Shown one piece after another: positions 1 to 9,615 of a stretch of DNA of 64,000 nt. Source of the stretch: Saccopteryx bilineata. Lineage: Eukaryota > Chordata > Mammalia > Chiroptera > Emballonuridae. The position numbers and the translations under genes are program-made. Each line of letters starts with the position of its first letter. Position 1 is the first letter of the stretch. Under the pieces are notes generated by a model. It saw nothing but the letters and a program-made list of their open reading frames with translations, was not told where the DNA came from and did not search any database. The stretch spans positions 127,424,766 through 127,488,765 of the forward strand of contig NC_089491.1 of the NCBI RefSeq assembly GCF_036850765.1. Reading direction: 5' to 3'.

Positions 1-967
1 ATCAAGCAGAAATGAAAAACTCAATTCACGAGCTGAAAAACGAGGTAACAAGATTAGCTAATAGAACAGGCCCAACAGAAGGTAGAATTAGTGAAATAGA
101 AGACAAACAACTTGAGGCACAACAGAGAGAAGAAGAAAGAGACTCAAAAATTTTAAAAAATGAGATAGCCCTACAGGAATTGTCTGATTCCATCAAAAAG
201 AATAACATAAGAATAATAGGTATATCAGAGAGAGGGAGAGAGAGAGAGAAAATGGAATAGAGAACATATTCAAACAAATAATAAATGAGAACTTCCCAAG
301 CCTGTGGAAAGAATGAAAGCCTCAAATTCAAAAAGCAAACAGAACTTCGAGTTTTCTTAACCCCAACAAACTTACTCCAAGGCACATTATAATGACATTG
401 GCACAAACCGATGGCAAAGAAAAAATTCTCAAGGCAGCCAGGGAAAAGAAGAATAAAACATATAAAGGAAGGCCCATTAGATTATCATCAGATTTCTCAA
501 CAGAAACTCTGGAAGCTAGTAGAGAGTGGACCCCAATATATAAAGTCCTGAAAGAGAGGAACTTTCAGCCATGAATACTATACCCATCAAAGCTATCCTT
601 CAAATATGAAGGAGAAATAAAAAAAACATTCACAGATACAGAAAAGATGAGGGATGCCTGACCTGTGGTGGCGCAGTGGATAAAGCGTCGACCTGGAAAC
701 ACTGAGGTCGCCGGTTCAAAACCCTGGGCTTGCCTGGTCAAGGCACATATGGGAGTTGATGCTTCCTGCTCCTCCCTCCCCCTTCTCTCTCTCTCTCTCT
801 CTCACTCTCTCTCCTCTCTAAAAATTAATAAAAAAAAAAAATTAAAAAAAAAAAAAAAGAAAAGATGAGGGAATTTATCATCAGAAAACCCCCACTCCAG
901 GAATTACTAAAGGGGGTTCTCCAACCAGATACAAAGAACAACAACAACAACAAAAAACCACGAGTAA
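1..967 (+). pseudogene. L1 ORF1 remnant (RNA-binding chaperone protein), broken
   Basis: It encodes the second half of the coiled coil, then the RRM-like and C-terminal domains of L1 ORF1p. An open stretch at 12-260 begins MKNSIHELKNEVT, the same as an internal segment of the intact copy at 25422-26345. The frame is lost at about 220-258, where a GAGA run has expanded. Further similarity (RPIRLSSDFS, then REWTP) is seen at 392-574 in another frame. A class B SINE splits the gene at 655-857, and the C-terminal end resumes at 873 and stops at about 967. L1 ORF1p normally forms trimers that coat L1 RNA; this copy cannot make a complete protein. Confidence 0.9.
655..857 (+). mobile_element. Class B tRNA-headed SINE
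   Basis: The head begins GCCTGACCTGTGGTGGCGCA and has a pol III box-A-like segment; a B-box-like GGTTCAAAACC follows at about 713. A CT-rich stretch and an A-rich tail close the element. The 15-bp target duplication AGAAAAGATGAGGGA flanks it at 640-654 and 858-872, so it inserted into the L1 ORF1 above by L1-type retrotransposition. Confidence 0.9.
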
Positions 968-1100
968 AAGTTCCAAAAAAAGCACAATAAAACCAAATTT
1001 AAACTGTGACAACAACAAAAAAAAGGGGGGAAAGAGGATGGAGATTAACAGTAGCAAAGGATGATGGAGTGCAAAAGTACTCACAAGATAGTGCACTACA

Positions 1101-1455
1101 GCCTGACTGGGAAGTGGCACAGTGGATAGAGCATCGGACTGGGATGCGGAAGACCCAGGTTTGAGACCTTGAGGACACCAGCTTAAGTGAGGGCTCATCT
1201 GGTTTGAGCAAAAGCTCACCAGCTTGAGCCCACGGTTGCTGGCTCAGGCAAGGGGTTACTCGATCTGCTGAAGGCCCACGGTCAAGGCACATATGAGAAG
1301 GCAATTAATGAACAATTAAGGTGTTACAATGTGCAACGAAAAAATAATGATTGATGCTTCTCATCTCTCCATTCCTGTCTGTATGTCCCTGTCTATCCCT
1401 CTCTCTGACTCTCTCTCTCTCTCTGCCTATTTAAAAAAAAAAAAAAAAAAAAAAA
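1101..1455 (+). mobile_element. Class C tRNA-headed SINE
   Basis: The head begins GCCTGACTGGGAAGTGG, followed by the AGCTTGAG... body shared with the copies at 39685, 59381 and (reverse) 47080, a CT-rich stretch and a long poly(A). A perfect 16-bp duplication AAGATAGTGCACTACA flanks it at 1085-1100 and 1456-1471. It lies in the spacer between L1 ORF1 and ORF2. Confidence 0.92.
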
Positions 1456-1539
1456 AAGATAGTGCACTACAATGAACAAGTTAGGAACTCTTTTCATTAC
1501 TTAATGGTAACCACCATTGAAAAAACAACCACAAGAAAA

Positions 1540-2366
1540 AGGAACCCTCATACACTCTTGGTGGGAATGAAAGTAGTACAACCATTATGGAAGAAAGTAT
1601 GGTGGTTCCTCAAAAAACTGAAAATTGAACTACCTTATGACCCAGCAATCCCTCTACTGGGTATATACCCCCAAAACTCAGAAACATTGATATGTAAAGA
1701 CACATGCAGCCCCATGTTTATTGCAGCATTGTTCACAGTGGCCAGGACATGGAAACAACCAAAAAGCCCGTCAATAGATGACTGGATAAAAAAGATGTGG
1801 CATATACACTATGGAATACTACTCAGCCATAAGAAATGATGACATCGGATCATTTACAGCAAAATGGTGGGATCTTTTTTTTTTTTTTTTTGTATTTTTC
1901 TGAAGCTGGAAACGGGGAGAGACAGTCAGACAGACTCCCGCATGTGCCCGACTGGGATTCATCTGGCACGCCCACCAGGGGTGATGCTCTGCCCACCAGG
2001 GGACAATGCTCTGCCCCTCTGGGGTATCGCTCTTTTGCAACCAGAGCCACTCTAGTACCTAGGGCAGAGGCCAAGGAGCCATCCCCAGAGCCTGGGCCAT
2101 CTTTGCTCCAATGGAGCCTTGGCTGTGGAAGGGGAAGAGAGAGACAGAGAGGAAGGAGAGGGGGTGGGGTGGAGAAGCAGATGGTCGCTTCTCCTGTGTG
2201 CCCTGGCCAGGAATCGAACCTGGGACTTCTGCATGCCAGGCTGACACTCTACCACTGAGCCAACCAGCCAGGGCCCAAAATGGTGAGATCTTGATAACAT
2301 TATACGAAGTGAAATAAGTAAATCAGAAAAAAACAGGAACTGCATTATTCCATACGTAGGTGGGAC
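1540..2366 (+). pseudogene. L1 ORF2 C-terminal remnant in the inner L1
   Basis: It encodes the end of ORF2p from after the cysteine-rich motif onward ([13 protein letters not shown], then [21 protein letters not shown]) up to ...NDDI, where a reverse class A SINE enters near 1877. The last codons resume after 2276 and end in CIIPYVGGT at about 2366. It lacks the endonuclease and reverse transcriptase domains because of 5' truncation, so it is non-functional. Confidence 0.85.
1877..2275 (-). mobile_element. Class A long SINE, reverse strand
   Basis: On the reverse strand the head reads GCCCTGGCTGGTTGGCTCAG (A-box-like), followed by GGTTCGATTCC (B box), a TCTCTCTTCCCC stretch, the unique body and a tail of AAAAATACA then poly(A), seen here as T-run then TGTATTTTTCTGAAGCTGG. 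The target duplication is CAAAATGGTGGGATCTT at 1860-1876 and the same with one mismatch at 2276-2292. It is the innermost layer of a three-level nest. Confidence 0.92.
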
Positions 2367-2764
2367 ATAAAAGTGAGACTAAGAGACATTGATAAGAGTG
2401 TGGTGGATACGGGGTGAGGGTCGAGAGGGAGAGGAAAAGGGGTAAGGGGAGGGGCACAAAGAAAACTAGATAGAAGGTGACAGAGGACAATCTGACTTTG
2501 GGTGATGGGTACGCAACATAATTGAACAACAAGATAACCTGAACATGTTATCTATGAATATATGTATCCTGATTTATTGATGTCGCCCCATTAATAAAAT
2601 AAAATTATTAAAAAAAAAGAAAAAACCACCACAGAAGCACATGATTTAAAAAAGATAGCAACAGAGGCAAGATGTATGGAATACAACCAAATAAAAACAA
2701 AAGATAGAAAAACAAAAGAGAAGGATTAAACAAGACACAAAACTAACAAAAGGCAATCTATAAA

Positions 2765-5700
2765 ATGGCAATAGGGAACTCACAAGGGTCAATAATTACA
2801 CTAAATGTAAACAAATTAAACTCACCAATAAAAGGCACAGAGTATCAGAATGGATTAAAAAAGAAAATCCAACTGTATGCTGCCTACAAGAAACTCATCT
2901 AAGCAACAAGGATGAAAACAAATTCAATGTGAAAGGCTGGAAAATAATACTCCAAGCAAATAACATCCAACAAAAAGCAGGCATAGCAATACTCATATCT
3001 GATAATGCTGATTACAAGACAGCAAAAGGACTCAGACAAAAATGGTCATTTCATAATGATTAAGGGACCACTGAATCAAGAAGACATAACAATTCTTAAT
3101 ATATATGCACCAAACCAAGGAACACCAAAATATATAAGATAGCTACTTATTGATCTTAAAACAAAAACTGACAAAAATACAATCATACTTGGAGACCTCA
3201 ATACACCACTGACAGCTCTAGATCGGTCATCCAAACAGCGAATCAATAAAGATATATTGGTCTTAAACAAAACATTAGAGCACCTGCATATGATAGATAT
3301 CTACAGGACATTTCATCCCAAAGTGACAGAGTATACATTTTTCTCCAGTGTACGTGAATCATTCTCAAGAATTGACCATATGCTGGGCCACAAAAACAAC
3401 ATCAGCAAATTCAGAAAAATTGAAGTTGTACGAAGCATATTTTCTGATCATAAAGCCTTGAAACTAGAATTCAACTGCAAAAAAGAGGAAAAAACCCCCA
3501 CAAAAATGTGGAAACTAAACACATTACTCTTAACAAATGAATGGGTCAAAGAAGAAATAAGCGTAGAGATAAAAAAATATATGCAGACAAATGAAAATGA
3601 TAATATGACATAGCAGAATCTCTGGGATGCAGCAAAAGCAGTGATAAGAGGGAAGTTTATATCACTTCAGGCCTATATGAACAAACAAGAGAGAGCCCAA
3701 GTGAACCACTTAACTTCACACTTTAAGGAACTAGAAAAAGAAGAACAAAGACAACCCAAAACCAGCCGAAGAAAGGAGATAAAAAAAATCAGAGCAGAAA
3801 TAAATGAAATAGAGAACAGAAAAACTATAGAAAAAAGTAATAGAACAAGGAGTTGGTTTTTTGAAAAGATCAACAAAATTGACCAACCCCTGGAAAGACT
3901 TACCAAGGAAAAAAGAGAAAGAACTCATATAAACAAAATCCAATATGAAAGAGGAGAAATCACCACGTACACCATAGATATGCAAAGAATTATTGTAGAA
4001 TACTATGAAACACTTTATGCCTCTAAAGTCAACAACCTAGAAGAAATGGGTCAATTCCTAGAACAATACAACCTTCGTAGACTGAGTCAGGAAGAAGTAG
4101 AAAGCCTAAACAGACCTATTAGTAGAGAAGAAATAGAAAAAATTATTAAAAACATCCCCAAAAATAAAAGTCCAGGCCCAGATGACTATACCAGCAAATT
4201 TTATCAAACGTTCAAATGAGACTTGGTTCCTATTCTACTGAAAGTCTTCCAAAATTTGAAGAAGAAGCAATACTTCCAAACACATTTTATGAGGCCAACA
4301 TAACCCTCAAACCAAAACCAGGCAAGGATGGCACAAAAAAAGAAAACTACAGACCAATATCTCTATTGAGTACAGATGTTAAAATACTAAACAAAATACT
4401 AGCAAATCGAATACAACAACATATTAAAAAAATAATACATCATGATCAAGTGGGATTCATCCCAGAATCTCAAGGATGGTTCAACATATGTAAAACGGTT
4501 AATGTAATACACCATATCAATAAAATAAAGAACAAAAACCACATGATCTTATCAATAGATGCAGAAAAGGCATTTGATAAAATACAACACAATTTTATGT
4601 TTAAGACTCTCAACAAAAATGGGTATAGAAGGAAAATATCTCAACATGATAAAGGCCATATATGATAAACCATCAGCTAACATTATATTACATGGCACTA
4701 AACTGAAGGCTTTCCCCCTTAAATCAGGAACAAGACAAGGTTGTCCACTCTCTCCACTCTTATATAATGTGGTGCTAGAGGTTCTAGCCAGAGCAATCAG
4801 ACAAGACAAAGAATTTAAAGGCATCCATATTGGAAAAGAAGAAGTAAAGATATCACTTTTTGCAGATGATGTGATCCTATACATCAAAAACCCCAAAGAA
4901 TCCACAAAAAGACTACTAGAAACAATAAGCCAATACAGTAAGGTCGCAGGATGCAAAATTAACATACAAAAGTCCATAGCCTTTCTATATGCCAACAATA
5001 AAACATTTGATAATGAACTCAAAAAAATAATTTCCTTCACAATTGCAACAACAAAAAAATACCTAGGAATAAACATAACAAAGAATGTAAAGGACTTATA
5101 TAATGAAAACTACAAACCTTTGTTAAGGGAAATCAAAAAAGATACAATGAGATGGAAGAATTTTCCTTGTTCTTGGTTAGGAAGAATAAATATAAGCAAG
5201 ATGGCCATATTACCCAAAGCAATATACAAATTTAATGCAATTCCCATCAAAATTTCAATGACATTTTTTAAAGAAATGGAACAAAAAATCATCAGATTTA
5301 TATGGAACTATAAAAAACTCTGAATAGAGAAAGCAATCCTAAAGAAAAAGTGTGAAGCTGGGGCATTACAATACCTGATTTCAAACTATATTATAGGACC
5401 ACGACAATCAAAACAGCATGGTATTGGCAGAAAAATAGACACTCAGACCAATGGAACAGAATAGAAAATCCAGAAATAAAACCACATATATATGGTCAAA
5501 TAATTTTTGATAAAGTGGCCAACAACACACAATGGAGAAAAGAAAGCCTCTTCAACAAATGGTGCTGGGAAAACTGGAAAGCCACATGCAAAAGAATGAA
5601 ACTGGACTACAGTTTGTCCCCTTGTACTAAAATTAATTAAAATTGGATCAAAGATCTAAATATAAGACCTGAAACAATAAAGTACATAGAAGAAGACATA

Positions 5701-6569
5701 GGTTCTAAACTCATGGACTTTGGTTTTAAAGAGCATTTTATGAATTTGACTCCAAAGGCAAGAGAAGTGAAGGCAAAATTAATGAATGGGACTACATCAG
5801 ACTAAGAAGTTTTTGCTCAGCAAGAGAAACTGATAACAAAATAAACAGACAGCCAACTAAATGGGAAATGATATTTTCAAACAACTGCTCAGATAAGGGC
5901 CTAATATCCAAAATATACAAAGAACTCAACAACAAACAAACAAACAATCCAATAAAAAAATGGGAAGAGGACATGAACTGACACTTCTCCCAGGAAGAAA
6001 TACAAATGGCCAACAGATATATGAAAAGATGCTCATCTTCTTTAGTTATTGGATAAATGCAAATCAAAACTGCAATGAGATACCACCTCACACCTGTTAG
6101 ATTAACTATGATTAACAAGACAGGTAATAATAACAAATGTTGGAGAGGCTGTGGAGAAAAAGGAACCCTCTTTTCACTGTTGGTGGGAATATAACTATTA
6201 TGGAAGAAAGTATGGTGGTTCCTCAAAAAACTGAAAATTGAACTACCTTATGACCCAGCAATCCCTCTACTGAGTATATACCCCCAAAACTCAGAAACAT
6301 TGATACGTAAAGCCACATGCAGCCCCATGTTCATTGCAGCATTGTTCACAGTGGCCAGGACATGGAAACAACCAAAAAGCCCTTCAATAGAAGACTGGAT
6401 AAAGAAGATGTGGCACATATACACTATGGAATACTACTCAGCCATAAGAAATGATGACATCGGATCATTTACAGCAAAATGGTGGGATCTTGATAACATT
6501 ATACGAAGTGAAATAAGTAAATCAGAAAAAAACAGGAACTGCATTATTCCATATGTAGGTGGGACATAA
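2765..6569 (+). pseudogene. L1 ORF2 remnant (endonuclease/reverse transcriptase), broken
   Basis: It starts ATGGCAATAGGGAACTCACA at the same point as ORF2 of the 22526 element. The order of the family is visible: apurinic endonuclease ([21 protein letters not shown] and [10 protein letters not shown] within 3257-3613), fingers and palm ([20 protein letters not shown]; catalytic [10 protein letters not shown] near 4853) and the C-terminal cysteine-rich region (6150-6190). There are many lesions: a lost base near 2842, in-frame stops near 3140, 3612 and 4217, and frameshifts near 4610 and 5325. ORF2p would nick target DNA and prime reverse transcription from it; this copy cannot. Confidence 0.93.
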
Positions 6570-6826
6570 AAGCAAGACTAAGAGACATTGATAAGAGTGT
6601 GGTGGTTATATGGGGTGGGGGGAGAGGGAGAGGGGAAGGGAGAGGGGAAGGGGACAAAAAAACTGGATAGAAGGTGACAGAGGACAACCTGACTTTGTGT
6701 GATGAGTAAGCAACATAATTGATTGACAAGATAACCTGGACATTTTTTCTTTGAACATATGTACCCTGATTTATTGATGTCACCATAATAAAATTAATTA
6801 TAAAAAAATAAAAAAATAATAAAAAA
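6570..6826 (+). other. L1 3' UTR with purine-rich block and A-rich tail
   Basis: A G-rich run at about 6600-6655 and the family's closing stretch (ACATATGTACCCTGATTTATTGATG) lead to AATAAAATTAATTA and an A-rich tail. The same closing sequence ends the copies at about 2570 and 30705. Confidence 0.85.
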
Positions 6827-6977
6827 AGGAAATAACAAACAGATATAAATTAATAACAATATTGATTTTCAAATATTTATGGGGGCATACTTTGTAAACA
6901 ATCTATATAACAAAAAAAGAGAAAATTAATAAGTCAATTCAGGTATAACCATATATATGATGTATATTATGTAGCAA
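6827..6977. other. Short AT-rich host stretch between L1 tail and Helitron
   Basis: Unique AT-rich sequence; no feature seen. Position 6977 is the A (T on the reverse strand) next to the Helitron's CTAG end. Confidence 0.6.
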
Positions 6978-6987
6978 CTAGAAAGCC

Positions 6988-7012
6988 CGGTGGTCATACA
7001 AAATGACCGCTG
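6988..7012 (-). other. Helitron 3' subterminal hairpin
   Basis: The arms CGGTGGTCAT and ATGACCGCTG are separated by ACAAA. Pairing over ten positions includes two G-T wobbles. It lies 6 bp from the terminal CTAG, the position where Helitrons carry their transposition terminator. Confidence 0.85.
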
Positions 7013-7208
7013 TTCTAGATATGATAAATTGTAATTAAAATGATTTGTGCAAAGGTGTCTGCTAATTCTAACTGAATTAACTAGGGCAGGTGGCGAGGAC
7101 GCCCCTTTGCTTACTGCCCCACGGGGTTTCCCCCTTCTACTTGCTTAATTGCTTAAAGTAGAATGCAATGAAGGAAACCACTGGCGGTACATTTCTTAAG
7201 AGCCACCG

Positions 7209-7525
7209 CTAGCTCAATAAATAAAGGTGATTTAAATAATAAAATGTTAATTCACATGTCAAAGATCTCTTTGTACACAACATTTCTTGTGTAGATCTTT
7301 CCATCATTTTTAAGCTGTCTTGCAGAGGACCATCAATTATTTTTAATTTTACGTCTGTTCTTTCATGAACTCTTGAACAGGCAACATAAAGTTGACCATG
7401 TCTAAATGCAGGCTCAGGTAAAAAAATGCCAACACGCTTAAGCTTTTGGCCTTGAGACTTATTGATGGTCATAGAAAGGCAAATTTTACAGGAAATTGTC
7501 TACATCTCAATTGAAACAGCAACCC
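7209..7525 (-). pseudogene. Helitron Pif1-type helicase, C-terminal fragment
   Basis: The open part (7472-7209) reads [20 protein letters not shown], then [20 protein letters not shown]. These are the late helicase motifs of the Helitron Rep-helicase ([16 protein letters not shown]). Just upstream, one frame over, RQFPVKFAF can be read, which in the family directly precedes this motif; a one-base loss near 7473 separates the two. The walker motifs are absent because they lie in the deleted interior. It would have unwound DNA during rolling-circle transposition. Confidence 0.9.
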
Positions 7526-8109
7526 AATTGGTTTGTTTCCCATGGACGCAAAAGCAAACGAACTATTAATGGATTGAATAGTACTGTTTGCTATTTGGAT
7601 GCTGATTATTCAATAATTTATTCAAGAGTGGTGGGTAATTCTCAATTAGTGGAACTACAATGTTTCTGTACTTGCAACATTGAGAAAATCCTTTCTTGCC
7701 ACGGTCAAATCAATTAGTTTCTAACTTGAAGTTTAAGGACTGATAGTGTTCACATTTAATATTCATGTCACCAGAGGAATGCTCAAAAATTAAAGTTTCT
7801 CTGTTTGAAACTGATTTAATCCTTTTTGCGTTTCGGTCAGCATTACTCTGTCGTTTTTTTGCATTTCTCTCCTGCCTTTGTTCAAGGGACTCATTTTTGT
7901 CGAGACAGGCTTTTTTGTCTTGCATCTGAGGCAAGCCTTGTTTCTCTATGCTCATCAGTCTCATTTTGCCAAGAAAGACGCATTTGCTCTGCAACTGAAG
8001 CAAGCCTTGTCTTTCTTTGCTCAGTGGTTTCTTTTTGTCGAGAAAGCCGTTTTTGTGCAGCTTTAGCTCCTTTTCTCTCCTCTTCAGTGCTGTATTTTCT
8101 AGGAGGCAT
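7526..8109 (-). pseudogene. Helitron protein N-terminus: charged repeats plus Helitron-like N domain, broken
   Basis: The start codon is at 8109 (MPPRKYSTEEERK). Next come three arginine/lysine-rich repeats spaced 20-24 residues apart (LSRQKETTEQRKTRLAS, then LSWQNETDEHRETRLAS), as in the STPR-like N-terminus of animal Helitrons. A frameshift at about 7895-7915 moves the reading to the other frame (NESLEQRQERNAKKRQS ... CEHYQSLNFKLE). After more lesions, the Helitron-like N domain can be traced: FSQCC, VVPLIENYPPLL, HPNSKQYY and FAFASMG down to about 7535. There it fuses to the helicase end, which marks the internal deletion. Confidence 0.85.
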
Positions 8110-8150
8110 TCTTAAAAGAAATTACGTTAAGACGTAGTTTTTATGTAAAA

Positions 8151-8300
8151 CAGATGATTGTCAATGCAAACAAATGTTCACCTTCCCCCTAACACGCTCA
8201 ATTTGCATTCAGCCTTAAATTGTTTCAAAAGCAGATGATTGCCAATGCAAACAAATGTTCACCTTCCCCCTGACCCGCTCAATTTGCGTTCAGCCGTGGC
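8151..8300 (-). repeat. 81-bp tandem duplication in the Helitron leader
   Basis: Two units start at 8151 and 8232 (CAGATGATTGYCAATGCAAA), with few mismatches until the second ends at about 8300. They lie between the element's 5' end and the N-terminal start codon, where its promoter should be. Confidence 0.85.
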
Positions 8301-8387
8301 AACTTCACCCCATTGGCTAGTACAGTTATGCAAGCAACCAATAAGCTATCAGCGACAAACAGACACTTAAGCCACATATAATAAAGA

Positions 8388-9254
8388 TTAAAATGTTTGC
8401 AAGGCTTCTTAATGACATAGAGAAATAATCAAATACAATGTTAATTTTTAAAAGCAAATACAGAATTTTAGGTATATTCTATTCTCATTTAATTGCAAAA
8501 GATAAGTATAGTAATACTTTTATAATAGAAAATATTAGAAAATAAGTTATCTGGATTGAGGCTTTCTCTAGGCTTTGTGATTATGAGTTTTTATTCATAT
8601 AAACTTTCTCATATTTTTAAAACTATTTACTTTTCAAATTGCAAGTTAAAAATAAATGGTATTTTAAGAAATATAAAAAGTTCATAAAGTAATTAAATAT
8701 AAAGAAAAAATTATTGTAGTCCAAAATAATAGCTTTTAGAAATGTGAGGAATAAAGATAATAATAAACTTGATGAGGATAATGACATTTAGAGAAAATAC
8801 TTAAGAAAATTTTCATTTATTGACATTTATATTTCTACCACATTGTCTGTACATGTAATTTTTATATAAAGTCCTTCCTTTAGTTTTTCTAATATTAACT
8901 CATTTATTCCTATCTAGTAACTTTCAAAATATAAATTAAAAACATTTTATTAACAATATGATTCTCACTTTTAAATAATTAAGGAACTAAAAAGTTTTTT
9001 AAATGGTTTTGCAGAATGTAGGCATATTTGAATATTCTGCACACTAAACTCTAATCTTATAATAATTATGACAATTGAATTATACTAGTGTACCTTCTTT
9101 TTTATGAAGCCTGTAAATATTTAGAAACTTCCTATTGGACTAATTGTTATTGGATTCTACTTTGTATTTTTATAAGAAGATAGGATGCAAGCATAAACCT
9201 TTTTCTTAGTCTATCAGACATTATAACCTTTTTGTTTGCTTTGAGAATAAAAAT
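8388..9254. other. AT-rich unique DNA
   Basis: No coding similarity, repeat or structured element recognised in this stretch. Confidence 0.5.
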
Positions 9255-9615
9255 GTTATTTTGTTGTATTTTTCTGAAGTTAGAAGCAGGGAGGCAGAGA
9301 AACAGACTCCCACATGCACCCGACCCAGATCCACTTGGCATGCCCACTAGGGGGCAATGCTCTGCCCATCTGAGGCATTGCTCCACTACAACTGGAACCA
9401 TTCTAGCACCTGGGGCAGAGGCCATGGAGCCATCCTCAGCACCAGGGCCAACTTTGCTCCAATGGAGTCTTGGCTGCAGGACAGGAAGAGAGAGATAGAG
9501 AGGAAGGAAAGGGGGAAGGGTGGAGAAGCAGATGGTCGCTTCTCCTGTGTGCCCTGGCCAGGAATCAAACCACATGCTGGGCTGACGCTCTTCCACTAAG
9601 CCAACCAGCCAGGGC
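9255..9615 (-). mobile_element. Class A long SINE, reverse strand, diverged
   Basis: The reverse strand carries the tRNA-like head (GCCCTGGCTGGTTGGCT, ending at 9615), body and tail. It is more diverged than the other class A copies, with few CpG left. The flanks TTGAGAATAAAAAT and CTGAGAATCAATTT suggest a worn target duplication. A CTCF-like core CCACTAGGGGGCAA is at 9344-9357. Confidence 0.88.

Larger units (their letters stand above)
1536..2618 (+). mobile_element. 5'-truncated L1 inserted inside the outer L1
   Basis: At 1536 the inter-ORF spacer jumps to the ORF2 C-terminal end (AAAAAGGAACCCTCAT), runs through a 3' UTR with a purine-rich block near 2400-2450 to an A-rich tail, then returns at 2619 to the spacer that was left. 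The duplicated target is about 15 bp: GAAAAAACAACCACA at 1519-1533 and GAAAAAACCACCACA at 2619-2633, one mismatch. The remaining ORF2 piece reads open over 1462-1839, then a class A SINE interrupts the end of the gene. Confidence 0.88.
1..6826 (+). mobile_element. Decayed LINE-1, 5' end outside the window, with three later insertions
   Basis: The sequence runs in L1 order: ORF1 (from its middle), inter-ORF spacer, ORF2, G-rich 3' UTR and an A-rich tail ending near 6826. It is closely similar throughout to the complete L1 at 22526-30769, so it is the same or a sister family. Position 1 corresponds to about 25602 of that copy. The host element is interrupted at 655-857 (SINE), 1101-1455 (SINE) and 1536-2618 (another L1). 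Both reading frames are broken, so it is a dead copy. Its 5' end and target duplication cannot be seen. Confidence 0.95.
6978..8387 (-). mobile_element. Internally deleted Helitron (rolling-circle transposon) with both termini
   Basis: On the reverse strand the element begins TCTTTATTATATGTGG at 8387 and ends CTAG at 6981-6978, inserted precisely between host A (8388) and T (6977); this is the Helitron rule. Ten bases may pair in the hairpin at 6988-6997 / 7003-7012 (GGTCAT/ATGACC core with G-T pairs), just inside the CTAG end. No target duplication is expected. At 1410 bp it keeps pieces of the N-terminal and C-terminal coding regions. The replication-initiator (Rep/HUH) domain and most of the helicase are missing, so it is a non-autonomous deletion derivative of an autonomous element. 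Confidence 0.93.

Noticed and set aside
1462..1839. Deletion within a single L1 considered at 1536
   Set aside because: The same spacer sequence resumes at 2619 after a poly(A)-like end with a duplicated target, so insertion explains the break and deletion does not.
7496..7717. Plus-strand open frame of 73 codons within the Helitron
   Set aside because: The reverse strand of this stretch carries the recognisable Helitron N-domain segments; the plus-strand frame is a shadow.
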